DNA of 64,000 nt from Candidatus Sulfotelmatobacter sp. (GTDB lineage Bacteria > Acidobacteriota > Terriglobia > Terriglobales > Acidobacteriaceae): positions 62,001 through 126,000 of the forward strand of contig JASHNU010000004.1 in the NCBI GenBank assembly GCA_030041475.1. The letters are read 5' to 3'. Positions 53,128 to 61,123 of this stretch are shown in pieces (the first letter of the stretch is position 1; each line of letters opens with the position of its first letter). Made by a program: the position numbers and the translations under genes. Under the pieces are notes generated by a model. It did not search any database. It saw only the letters and a program-made list of their open reading frames with translations, and was not told the origin of the DNA.

Positions 53128-56100
53128 ATGCGATGGAAGAACCTGACAAGTGTGGTGCTGTTCATGATCTTCACGGCGTTAGCGGGCCGTGCCCAGGATC
53201 GCTCGACACCGACATTGCGCTATGCGCCGCAAAGTGCCCAGGCCGGATCGACGTATGGCCGGGTGCCGCTCATGTTCGAGGCCAACAAGGGCCAAACGGA
53301 CCCACAGGTCGAATTTCTTTGTCACGGCAAAGGCTATTCCGTGTTTCTTACCTCGGGTAGCCTGGTTCTCGCGCTGCGTCCGTCGGAGGTTGTCTCCAAT
53401 TCTGACGCTTCGGTCACGGCTGCGCTCGGCCCGCTTGGAGGCGGCCGGTCGGCGATCCGCCAAATGGAGAAGACGGTCAGGGCAAAGAAATCGTCTCCTG
53501 CGGTTGTTACAGTCAGCCTAATCGGAGCCTCTACCCATCCAGAAGCTGTGGGTGAAAAGCCACTTCAAACGAAGGTGAACTATTTCATCGGCCGGGATCC
53601 CAAAGCATGGCGTACGAATGTGAACACTTTTGCCCAGGTGCGGTACCGGAATATCTATCCGGGGATTGACTTGGTGTATTACGGCAACAACGGCAGAGTT
53701 GAATATGACTTTGATCTGGCGCCGGGAGCCGATGCAACGAAAATCCAATTTGCGATGAATGGCGCCGACGCTGTGAGTGTTGATGCGACAGGTAATCTCG
53801 TAATGACGAAAGGGGCGAGCGAACTTCGCTTCCAGACGCCGAATCTCTATCAGGTCATCAATGGAAGCCGCCGCCCGGTGCCCGGAGCATTTATGATGCG
53901 CGATGCTACGCACGTGGGCTTTGTCGTCGGTAGCTACGATAGCACCGAGCCTATGGTGATCGACCCCGTTTTGGTCTACTCGAGTTTCCTCGGCGGAAGC
54001 AGTGACGACTTCAGCATCGGAGCGGCGGTGGATTCGGCGGGTGATGCCTACATGCTTGGCGTTACCGATTCGCCAGACTTTCCTTTAGCGACTCTCGGAT
54101 CGTATGGCTCCACGCAGTTTCGCATGTTTCTGGCGAAGTTCAACCCGAGCGGGTCCAGTCTTATCTTCGCGGACTATTTCGGCGGAACCAGCGGCGACGA
54201 TGAACCGTCTGCGGTTGCGCTGGATTCCTCAGGAAACGCCTACATCACCGGCTCTACGGCTTCTTCGGACTTTCCTGTCGTGAATCCCTACCAGTCCACT
54301 CTCGCCGGGAGCGTAGATGCCTTCCTTGCACAGATTTCTGCAGACGGTTCTACGTTGAATTACGCGACCTACCTGGGAGGGTCGAACTTAACTTCAATTG
54401 GAGGCTCGACGACCCAGCTTGGAACGTCTGTCTCTGTCGATCCGGCTGGAGAGGTCGTGGTCGCCGGCGTTACCATGGCGACAAACTTTCCAACGGTGAA
54501 TGCATTCCAACCGGCGGCCTCAGCCGATCAGTTTGGCGATTGGGGCGAGTATGGCTTTGTCACCAAGTTCGCGGCCGATGGTGCATCCCTTGTCTACTCC
54601 ACTTATCTCGCGGGCAACACGCTGAATACCAGCGCCTGCACCGATTGTTTCCCAGATTCTGAAGTCTGGGATGTCGCTACCGACGGCTCGGGAAACGCCT
54701 ACGTGACTGGGTACACCACGACGACGAATTTCCCGACGACCTCGGGGGCATTCGAGACCACCTCCCCAGGCTATTACCTGAGTGATGTAGGCTTCGTTTC
54801 GAAGCTAACCAACTCCGGTTCGTTGGCTTATTCCACCTATCTTGGGGGATCCACTTCCAGCTTCCTGGATTCCATTGCCGTGGATGGAAGTGGTTCAGCC
54901 TACGTTACTGGATACGATATTGCAAACGACAATTTTCCAATCGTAACAACGACCATTTGCGACCCTTCTACAGTTGCATGCAATGGCGCCGTCATCGTGA
55001 AACTTGATCCTACCGGCTCGACTCTCGTCTATTCCACATTTCTAGGCACTTCCAACAACATGGACGGGCAGGTGATTCAAGTCGACGCGAACGGAGACGC
55101 TTTCATTGTCGGTAGCGACGTAGCATTCGACTTGGCAAATCCGATCGAGCAGTACAGCGGGGGTGGCGATGCTGTGCTCGCGGAAATAGATCCTACTGCG
55201 AGCACACTGCTGATGGCGACTTTCCTAGGGGGGCAAGGATGGGAGCTCGCCGGCGGTCTTGCGCTCGATAGCAACGGCGCGGCTTACGTAACCGGTGGAA
55301 CGCAGTCTCTGGACTTTCCAGTAACTCAGTCAGCGTTTCAGACCGCGTGGGGCGGTGAGGAAGACGCGTTCATCGCTAAGATTGATCCCAGGACGAATGC
55401 ACCGGCTGTCTCCATGGGCCCTTTCTCTCTCCAGTTCGGTTCCGAAAGCGTCGGCAGCACCAGCGCCCCGCAGATCACGATTCTGCGCAACATGGGGTCT
55501 GCAGCACTGGCCATCAGCAACACGGCGATGACCGGTGATTTTGCTGAGACCGACGATTGCGGTTCCACGGTTGCGGCGGCATCATCTTGCACCTTCAGTA
55601 TCACCTTCACTCCCACCGCGTCAGGTACTCGGACCGGCTCTCTCACCGTTACCGACGATGCCACGGGCAGTCCACATTCGGTCGCGCTTTCGGGAACCGG
55701 CATGGGCGCATCGGATTCGTTCTCTGTCGATCCCTCGAGCTTGACCTTCTCACCTTCCGTCGTGGGGAGCACGACCTCGGCTCAGATTGTGACCATTACG
55801 AACACTAGCAGTACACCCATGAGCATCAGCGGAGTTCGCGCAAGCCACGACTTCACGGCTACGGCCAGCGGCTGCTCATCCGTTCCTGCCAGTCGGACCT
55901 GTAGAGTCCAGGTCAGTTTCACTCCCCGATCGGCAGGCACTCGCACCGGGACGCTTCAACTGACGGCTGCAGCGTCTGGTTACTCTGTATCGGTTGCACT
56001 CAGCGGCTCAGGAGTTGACTTCGTTCCATCTCCCTCGAATACCAGCACGACTGTAAGCGCTGGGGGAACTGCGAGCTATCAGATAACGGTCAGCTCGGTG

Positions 56101-56544
56101 GGCGGCAAGTTTTCGAATCCTGTGAATTTTGCGTGCAACGGAGCGCCCGCCTTCGCCACCTGCACTGTGAATCCTCACACTATAACGCCGGGCAGTGGCT
56201 CGGCCGTCGTCACGGTGGCTGTCAAGACCTCAGGTCCGGTGGCCCAGCTAGGCGAAGGATCCGCTGGGAATCGCTGGCTCTCGGCGTCATTGCTCCCGGG
56301 TCAGCTCGCAATTTTTGGAATGCTCGTGGTTGGCGCGAGGGCTCGCCGGAAATTCCATGCTTACATCGCCATTGCGGTCTTTTCTATCCTGCTCCTATTG
56401 GTCGCTTGTGGAGCGGGCGGCACCGGGACGGCACAAACTTCCAGTACCGCCAACATAACTCCTTCGGGAACGTACGTACTCAACGTGGTGGCGACTTCCG
56501 GAAGTCTGCAGCACACGACCGAGCTGACGCTCGTTGTGCAATAG
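53128..56544 (+). CDS. Giant secreted SBBP-repeat / choice-of-anchor D protein (paralogue)
   Basis: 1138 residues. Start chosen at 53128 because GAGG lies upstream and a signal peptide begins there (MRWKNLTSVVLFMIFTALAG). Same order of parts as the protein at 46133: N-terminal domain (VPLMFEANKGQTDPQVEFLC, NYFIGRDPKAWRTNVNTFAQ), SBBP repeats (YSSFLGGSSDDFSIGAAVDS), two anchor-D Ig-like domains (LQFGSESVGSTSAPQITILR, GSTVAAASSCTFSITFTPTA), a further Ig-like part, then the hydrophobic pair with basic turn (IFGMLVVGARARRKFHAYIA to LLVACGAGG) and a short beta end (GTYVLNVVATSGSLQHTTEL). Protein divergence is large, so the duplication is old. A receiver-only regulator follows 95 bp downstream. Confidence 0.88.
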   Translation: MRWKNLTSVVLFMIFTALAGRAQDRSTPTLRYAPQSAQAGSTYGRVPLMFEANKGQTDPQVEFLCHGKGYSVFLTSGSLVLALRPSEVVSNSDASVTAALGPLGGGRSAIRQMEKTVRAKKSSPAVVTVSLIGASTHPEAVGEKPLQTKVNYFIGRDPKAWRTNVNTFAQVRYRNIYPGIDLVYYGNNGRVEYDFDLAPGADATKIQFAMNGADAVSVDATGNLVMTKGASELRFQTPNLYQVINGSRRPVPGAFMMRDATHVGFVVGSYDSTEPMVIDPVLVYSSFLGGSSDDFSIGAAVDSAGDAYMLGVTDSPDFPLATLGSYGSTQFRMFLAKFNPSGSSLIFADYFGGTSGDDEPSAVALDSSGNAYITGSTASSDFPVVNPYQSTLAGSVDAFLAQISADGSTLNYATYLGGSNLTSIGGSTTQLGTSVSVDPAGEVVVAGVTMATNFPTVNAFQPAASADQFGDWGEYGFVTKFAADGASLVYSTYLAGNTLNTSACTDCFPDSEVWDVATDGSGNAYVTGYTTTTNFPTTSGAFETTSPGYYLSDVGFVSKLTNSGSLAYSTYLGGSTSSFLDSIAVDGSGSAYVTGYDIANDNFPIVTTTICDPSTVACNGAVIVKLDPTGSTLVYSTFLGTSNNMDGQVIQVDANGDAFIVGSDVAFDLANPIEQYSGGGDAVLAEIDPTASTLLMATFLGGQGWELAGGLALDSNGAAYVTGGTQSLDFPVTQSAFQTAWGGEEDAFIAKIDPRTNAPAVSMGPFSLQFGSESVGSTSAPQITILRNMGSAALAISNTAMTGDFAETDDCGSTVAAASSCTFSITFTPTASGTRTGSLTVTDDATGSPHSVALSGTGMGASDSFSVDPSSLTFSPSVVGSTTSAQIVTITNTSSTPMSISGVRASHDFTATASGCSSVPASRTCRVQVSFTPRSAGTRTGTLQLTAAASGYSVSVALSGSGVDFVPSPSNTSTTVSAGGTASYQITVSSVGGKFSNPVNFACNGAPAFATCTVNPHTITPGSGSAVVTVAVKTSGPVAQLGEGSAGNRWLSASLLPGQLAIFGMLVVGARARRKFHAYIAIAVFSILLLLVACGAGGTGTAQTSSTANITPSGTYVLNVVATSGSLQHTTELTLVVQ

Positions 56545-56639
56545 TGAGTGCGGTTATTTTCGTCGAGTTAGGTGTGTTGAAAAAGATTAGTTATTTGAGA
56601 GCGCGAGTTTACCTGCTTGCCGCTCCCGGTTGGAGATTG

Positions 56640-57041
56640 ATGACCATTCTTGTTATGGAAGACAGTCGATTGATCCGCATCGCTATAGAGAGAATTCTCT
56701 CGAGGGCTGGGCATCATGTCATCGCGGTAGGAGATGGTAAAGTGGGTGTCCGGTATGCTCAGGAGAAGCGTCCTGACGCAATCTTGTTGGATATGATGCT
56801 GCCATCGCTCGACGGCGTAGGGGTACTCCGCGAGCTAAAGCAATGCCCCACCACCAACGTGATACCAGTCATTGTTCTGTCCGGGTTGTCTCAGAAAAAC
56901 GAGCCGAAATTGAAGGCGGCTGGGGCAGCCGCCTACTTTGAAAAATCAACCCTGACGCTGGACGGCGAAGGAAAGGCCTTGATTCAGGCTATCCAGCAGG
57001 TTGTCGGTGAGCATGCTCAATCAACGGTTAGAGCCGAGTAA
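56640..57041 (+). CDS. Single-domain response regulator
   Basis: 133 residues. The ATG at 56640 opens a standard receiver: acidic MEDSRL (7-9), phosphoacceptor Asp in AILLDMMLPSLDG, Ser in VIVLSGLSQ and Lys in YFEKSTL. The open frame extends upstream to 56133 through the end of the SBBP gene in another phase; that extension is not protein-like. No output domain, so it works through protein contact (CheY-like). Convergent with the GGDEF gene that ends at 57112. Confidence 0.88.
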   Translation: MTILVMEDSRLIRIAIERILSRAGHHVIAVGDGKVGVRYAQEKRPDAILLDMMLPSLDGVGVLRELKQCPTTNVIPVIVLSGLSQKNEPKLKAAGAAAYFEKSTLTLDGEGKALIQAIQQVVGEHAQSTVRAE

Positions 57042-57111
57042 AGTCCTCGCGGGAAATAACAAAAAACGCTCGCCGAGGAAGCGTTAACGACCTGCTAAGA
57101 CGTGAGTCTCG

Positions 57112-58050
57112 CTAACGCCGACATTCGGCAAGGCTCGACATCTCGCAGTATTCAACGCGGTTGCGACCATTCTTCTTCGCGCGATATAGGGCCCGATCGG
57201 CTCTCTCCAGAAGCGTCTCCATGCTTGCGTCGCTTTGGAAGTCCGCCACCGTCACTCCCATACTTGCGGTCGCCGTCAGGTTGTCTTGGGGCATTACCAT
57301 AGCGTCCTTCTCAATGAGGTGCCGGATGGCGTCGGCACGATGAATGGTGGTGGTAAGATCGCATCCCGGTAAAACAAAGAGGAACTCTTCTCCTCCATAT
57401 CTTCCAACCCCGTCGTATTCTCGTAAACCAGCCCGAAAGCGGCGTGTGGTTTCCTGCAGAACCATGTCTCCCGCAGAATGACCAAATGTGTCGTTGATTC
57501 TCTTGAAATGGTCGAGATCGGCCAGGACAATCCCGACTGGACGCTGTTCACGGCGGCCGCGCGCAATTTCACAGCGTAAGACGGAGATGACCTCCCCACG
57601 GCTTAACAGGCCGGTCAACGAGTCATGTGTAGCCGCAAACCGGAGGGATTCGCGAGTAGCGATGAGTTCCCTTTGCAGAAGAACGATTCTTCTGCCAGCC
57701 AATAAGCGTGCCTTGAGCTCGAGTGGATCGAAAGGCTTTGGCAAGTAGTCATCCGCGCCTGCCTCCATCGCTGCTAGAAGGTCGTCACGCTGATTCTTCG
57801 CGGTCAGAACAATGGTATAGACATATTGCTCATTTTGTCCCCTCGCCCTTATCCGTTGGCAGAGTTCGAGCCCGCTGATACCGGGGAGGACCCAATCCAG
57901 AATTGCCAGTGTGGGATTCCAAGCACTCTCCAGGAGTTCCAACGCGGCCGGCCCGTCTTCTGCGACGACGTAGTTGAACTCCCACTCTTTCAGGCACTTG
58001 GTAATCAGGTGACGATAGACCTTTGAATCTTCAGCCACCAAGATTCGCAT
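57112..58050 (-). CDS. Receiver-GGDEF diguanylate cyclase
   Basis: 312 residues. Receiver: VAEDSKVYR, phosphoacceptor Asp in LAILDWVLPGISG, Lys in YLPKPFDPLE. GGDEF domain from about 140: DSLTGLLSRGEV, LADLDHFKRINDTFGHSAGD, active site GGEEF with an RxxD inhibitory site (REYD) five residues before, and RADRALYRAKKNGRNRVEY at the end. It makes c-di-GMP when phosphorylated (WspR/PleD-like). Neighbouring receiver, PilZ and pilin genes suggest control of surface behaviour. Confidence 0.93.
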   Translation of the reverse strand: MRILVAEDSKVYRHLITKCLKEWEFNYVVAEDGPAALELLESAWNPTLAILDWVLPGISGLELCQRIRARGQNEQYVYTIVLTAKNQRDDLLAAMEAGADDYLPKPFDPLELKARLLAGRRIVLLQRELIATRESLRFAATHDSLTGLLSRGEVISVLRCEIARGRREQRPVGIVLADLDHFKRINDTFGHSAGDMVLQETTRRFRAGLREYDGVGRYGGEEFLFVLPGCDLTTTIHRADAIRHLIEKDAMVMPQDNLTATASMGVTVADFQSDASMETLLERADRALYRAKKNGRNRVEYCEMSSLAECRR

Positions 58051-58490
58051 TTCGCTCCTCCGAACAGCATCCGCCCGCGTTCTTATGATGTGCAGATGAA
58101 TCGGTTGGCGAAGCTACCTGGATCAAGCAGTCAGTCTCCTGGTTTCTTCAAGCCAGCGCACGCCCAGGCTTTTGTAAGGCACGAGGTATGCCAATCGGAA
58201 TCGTTGTTCAGCGCCTTTGCAGATCGGTGATCGTTTGTAACCCAGTGTGGCACAGCTACTTATAAATTGCCGTTGCATCGGGTGCGGTGGGAACTCGCTG
58301 TCCTTACCTCTCCGTTTGTTTGGCAACTGAGTGGCTGTCTGGATTCGAGACGTTCCATATTCATGCGGACCTCGAATCGCGCAGAAACCAAAGGGTTAGA
58401 CGGCTAGATGAGTGGTTCCATAAGTGCTATATCTCCGCCGATGAGCCGCGTCCGCGGCCACCGTTTCGAGATTGGGGACAGGGGGAAGGA
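58051..58490 (+). promoter_or_regulatory. Pilin upstream region with a possible sigma-54 promoter
   Basis: TTTGG-N10-GCT, with GG at 58322-58323 and GC at 58334-58335, fits the -24/-12 spacing. The -24 half (TTGGCA) is good and the -12 half (GTGGCT) poor. It lies about 156 bp before the pilin start, and sigma-54 control of pilA is known in other bacteria. The activator palindrome of sites A-F is not present. No gene is credible between 58051 and 58490. Confidence 0.4.
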
Positions 58491-58997
58491 ATGTCCATAG
58501 AAAAGGGCTTCTCGCTGATTGAACTTTTGATTGTGGTCGGAATCATTCTGATTATTGCTGCGATTGCGATTCCGAACTTGCTGCGCGCCCGCATGGCGGC
58601 CAATGAGTCTGCGGCTGTCGGTGCGGTCCGTACCATCAACACCAGCATGATCACCTACAACTCCACCTATCCGACGGTGGGTTTTGCCAGTGCACTCAGC
58701 AACCTGGGACCGAGCGCTGCCAATCCTTGCGCCGGTACTTCGGCTACTGCTTGCTTGATTGACGCTGTTCTGGCTGCTGGCACCAAGAGCGGCTATACGT
58801 TTGCGGCCGGGGGTGCAGCGAGCGCGGGCAGCACCACTAACAACAAGTACTATGCTCAGGCGACGCCGATCACCGTGAACCAGACCGGCAACCGCAGCTT
58901 TTGTTCGTTCGAAGACGCGGTGGTCCGGTTCAATACTGCCGGTACGGCCGCCGGCAGTGAATCGACTTGCCAGGGCTGGAGCGCACTGAATCAGTAG
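58491..58997 (+). CDS. Type IV pilin / prepilin-type protein (PilA-like)
   Basis: 168 residues. The ATG at 58491 has GGGGGAAGGA directly upstream and starts a class III signal peptide: short leader MSIEKG, cleavage before Phe7, Glu at mature position 5 (FSLIELLIVVGIILIIAAIA), then PNLLRARMAANESAAVGAVR, typical of Acidobacterial and deltaproteobacterial major pilins. The globular part is Ala/Gly/Thr-rich, with Cys pairs CAGTSATAC and CSFEDAVVRF to STC. It is likely the structural pilus subunit, made in the inner membrane and assembled by a machinery not encoded here. Confidence 0.92.
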   Translation: MSIEKGFSLIELLIVVGIILIIAAIAIPNLLRARMAANESAAVGAVRTINTSMITYNSTYPTVGFASALSNLGPSAANPCAGTSATACLIDAVLAAGTKSGYTFAAGGAASAGSTTNNKYYAQATPITVNQTGNRSFCSFEDAVVRFNTAGTAAGSESTCQGWSALNQ

Positions 58998-59035
58998 GAT
59001 CGCCGAAGGTCCTAGTTTGGAGGAGATGAATGTAG

Positions 59036-59728
59036 ATGACGTCTGACATGGCATTCGAGTGTTTGTTCGTTTCGAAGGACGCAGGAGTCTTTAAGATCGT
59101 TGGCCGAATCCTTCGCGACCTATCGATCTCCATCAAGCTTTGTTTGAGCTGCTCAACCGCATTCGACATGCTGGACCGGGGCAGCACTGATCTGGTGGTG
59201 GTCGATTGGGAGGGTCGAGAATCTTCGGAACTCCTACAGAGAATCTGGCAGGGCGGTAAATGGAAAACTCCAACGATAGTTGCAATCTCTTCCACAGACT
59301 CCCGGGTGCCAGGTGCACACGTTGTTCTGAGAAAGCCGGTCACAACCGAAAACAGTAAGAAGCCGTTCCGAGAAGCGTATTCCCACATGCTGCTTGATTA
59401 TCGGCGCCACGCCCGACATGCGCTCATGACTCCCGTAGTGGCAAATTTCGACGATGGCCGCTCGATTCCGCTCACGATCACCGATATCGGGGATGGCGGC
59501 GTGGGACTCAGCGGCAAGAACCTACCCATCAATGGAGATGTCCTGTCATTCCGATTGCCATTGCCGGGCTTTTCGAGGGAAATCCAGATCCAGGCTCGAG
59601 TGCTATGGACACGAGAGTACGGCCGTGCTGGATGCGAATTCGTACGCATACCTCCGGTCGACCTCATTTGCCTGCACGACTGGCTAAAGGCGAAGAGCCA
59701 GGTCAAGAAGCCTAGAAACGCCGACTAG
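59036..59728 (+). CDS. Receiver-like / PilZ domain protein
   Basis: 230 residues. The ATG at 59036 has GGAGGAG about 9 bp upstream. The N-terminal 110 residues have the shape of a receiver (LFVSKDAGVFKIVGRILRDL, LVVVDWEGRESSELL, VVLRKPVTTEN), but the acidic pair at the start is missing, so it is probably not phosphorylated normally. The PilZ part begins YRRHARHALMTP (RxxxR) with DIGDGGVGLSG in place of DxSxxG, and ends GRAGCEFVRI. It lies 38 bp after the pilin gene and 14 bp before the next gene, and probably links c-di-GMP to pili. Confidence 0.8.
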   Translation: MTSDMAFECLFVSKDAGVFKIVGRILRDLSISIKLCLSCSTAFDMLDRGSTDLVVVDWEGRESSELLQRIWQGGKWKTPTIVAISSTDSRVPGAHVVLRKPVTTENSKKPFREAYSHMLLDYRRHARHALMTPVVANFDDGRSIPLTITDIGDGGVGLSGKNLPINGDVLSFRLPLPGFSREIQIQARVLWTREYGRAGCEFVRIPPVDLICLHDWLKAKSQVKKPRNAD

Positions 59729-59742
59729 CGACAAAACAACAC

Positions 59743-60681
59743 ATGTCTGCAGGCACCAGACCAGGTTGGGCAAAAGGACTTCGCCGAGAGCAGCGCATCG
59801 CCGGTTGCAAACCGGTCACCGTGCTAGGCCAGGATGTGCAAGGCAATCCGTTCTCAATGAACACTTTTACCGTTGAGATCAGTGCTAGCGGCGCGCGACT
59901 GAAGGGGCTGCCTCCGGTGGCCAAAGATACGATCCTATTGATGGAATTTGACCAGGAGCGAGCGCCATACCGTGTTGTTTGGGTCGGCGAACCGGGTAGC
60001 CCCTTCGAAGGTCACATCGGGTTAGAGTGCGTCGAGGCCGACCAAGCCATATTTGGCATTCAGAAACCGACCGGCACGTTCTATGATGAGTACAAGCGAG
60101 TCGAAGCTCAGCTGCAGCGCAGTGAGGATCGCTACAAACTGCTTTTTGAGCACAGCCTCGGGCTAATCTGCACTCACGACCTCCAAGGTGTCTTGCTCTC
60201 AGTCAATCCGGCCGCGGCTCGCGCACTCGGCTATGAGTCCTACAGTGCGCCAGGAAGAAACCTGGCCGACTTCCTGGCTCCCTCTGCCCGGCATCAATTT
60301 CAGCAGTATCTGGAGCGAGTCCGCGAGCGTGGTCAAGACTCAGGCTCCATGCTTGTGGTTGCGCGCAATCGAACAAAGCATGTTTGGCTGTACCGCAACT
60401 TGCTTGTCTGTGAGCGCGGAAGTCCGCCGTACGTTGTAGGATATGCCACGGACATCACCGAACAAAAAAAGGTGGAGCATCAACTCCAGACGGCGCTCAA
60501 GGAACTGCAAAGAGCACTGAGTGAGGTCCGGACCCTCAAGGGTCTACTGCCCATTTGCGCGTGGTGTAAGAGGATTCGCACGGAAGACGGAGAGTGGACG
60601 CAACTAGAATCCTACATCACGGCCCATTCGGACGCGAACTTTAGCCACGGAGTGTGTCCAGACTGCATTTGCCGATTCTGA
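59743..60681 (+). CDS. PilZ-like / PAS protein with C-terminal CxxC motif
   Basis: 312 residues. The N-terminal 110 residues resemble PilZ (LRREQRIAGCKPVTVLG, then VEISASGARLKGLPPVAKDT, GHIGLECVE). A PAS domain follows at about 125-245 (RYKLLFEHSLGLICTHDLQG, GYATDITEQKKVEHQL). A coiled coil (ALKELQRALSEVRTLKGLLP) leads to a conserved terminal segment ICAWCKRIRTEDGEWTQLES to FSHGVCPDC. That segment is common at the end of PAS and GAF sensor proteins and may be a redox or metal site. There is no catalytic output domain. It is probably an adaptor that reads c-di-GMP and a PAS signal. Confidence 0.8.
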   Translation: MSAGTRPGWAKGLRREQRIAGCKPVTVLGQDVQGNPFSMNTFTVEISASGARLKGLPPVAKDTILLMEFDQERAPYRVVWVGEPGSPFEGHIGLECVEADQAIFGIQKPTGTFYDEYKRVEAQLQRSEDRYKLLFEHSLGLICTHDLQGVLLSVNPAAARALGYESYSAPGRNLADFLAPSARHQFQQYLERVRERGQDSGSMLVVARNRTKHVWLYRNLLVCERGSPPYVVGYATDITEQKKVEHQLQTALKELQRALSEVRTLKGLLPICAWCKRIRTEDGEWTQLESYITAHSDANFSHGVCPDCICRF

Positions 60682-60749
60682 CGTTGCGGAGGTCAGCCGA
60701 TGGCTGCGAAAAGTTGTGCTGAGAATCCTGAATGTACAAGTGAGTGATC

Positions 60750-60895
60750 GGCGCGAAAGGTCCTTCGAAAATCGCTCCTCGGATTGCCAGAGTTGATCGT
60801 GGTCCGTTCGTTGAGCGGTGATGTTATGTACTAGAACAAGCTCTGCCTCTGCCCGCGGAAAGGAGCGCGCCGGGCGGATGGAAGTTATTGAGCCT
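60750..60895 (-). pseudogene. Fragment of a PAS hybrid kinase gene
   Basis: On the minus strand, AEAELVLVHNITAQRTDHDQ and WQSEERFSK align with AEAELNLIHDVTDQLKDQEQ and RQSEERFSK of the kinase at 61124-63433. DNA identity is also visible (CCTTCGAAAATCGCTCCTCGG against CCTTCGAGAATCGCTCCTCGG). The frame loses similarity on both sides. This is a piece of a duplicated or recombined kinase gene, 230 bp beyond the end of the intact copy. Confidence 0.65.
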
Positions 60896-61123
60896 GCGCA
60901 GCCGACCGCCCTCCGAATCCACGAATCGTTCCTATGGACTCGCGCGTGCTCGCCATCCGAGGTAACACGGAAAATAACTAAGCACAGGATCATGTGTGCC
61001 GTTTGTCGTATAGAGTTTCCGTTTTCCACGCTAGTGCTCCGCCTGCTGCTTGCCGATAGCGGTGTGCAGGAGGAAAAACTATGGCACAGTCCTTAATTCC
61101 CGCAGCTCGTCGCTGGGCAATCG

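Noticed and set aside
58370-58430. Possible c-di-GMP riboswitch before the pilin gene
   Set aside because: A GCAGAAACC/GGGTT segment looked faintly similar to GEMM RNA, but the conserved core bases and the second helix could not be found.
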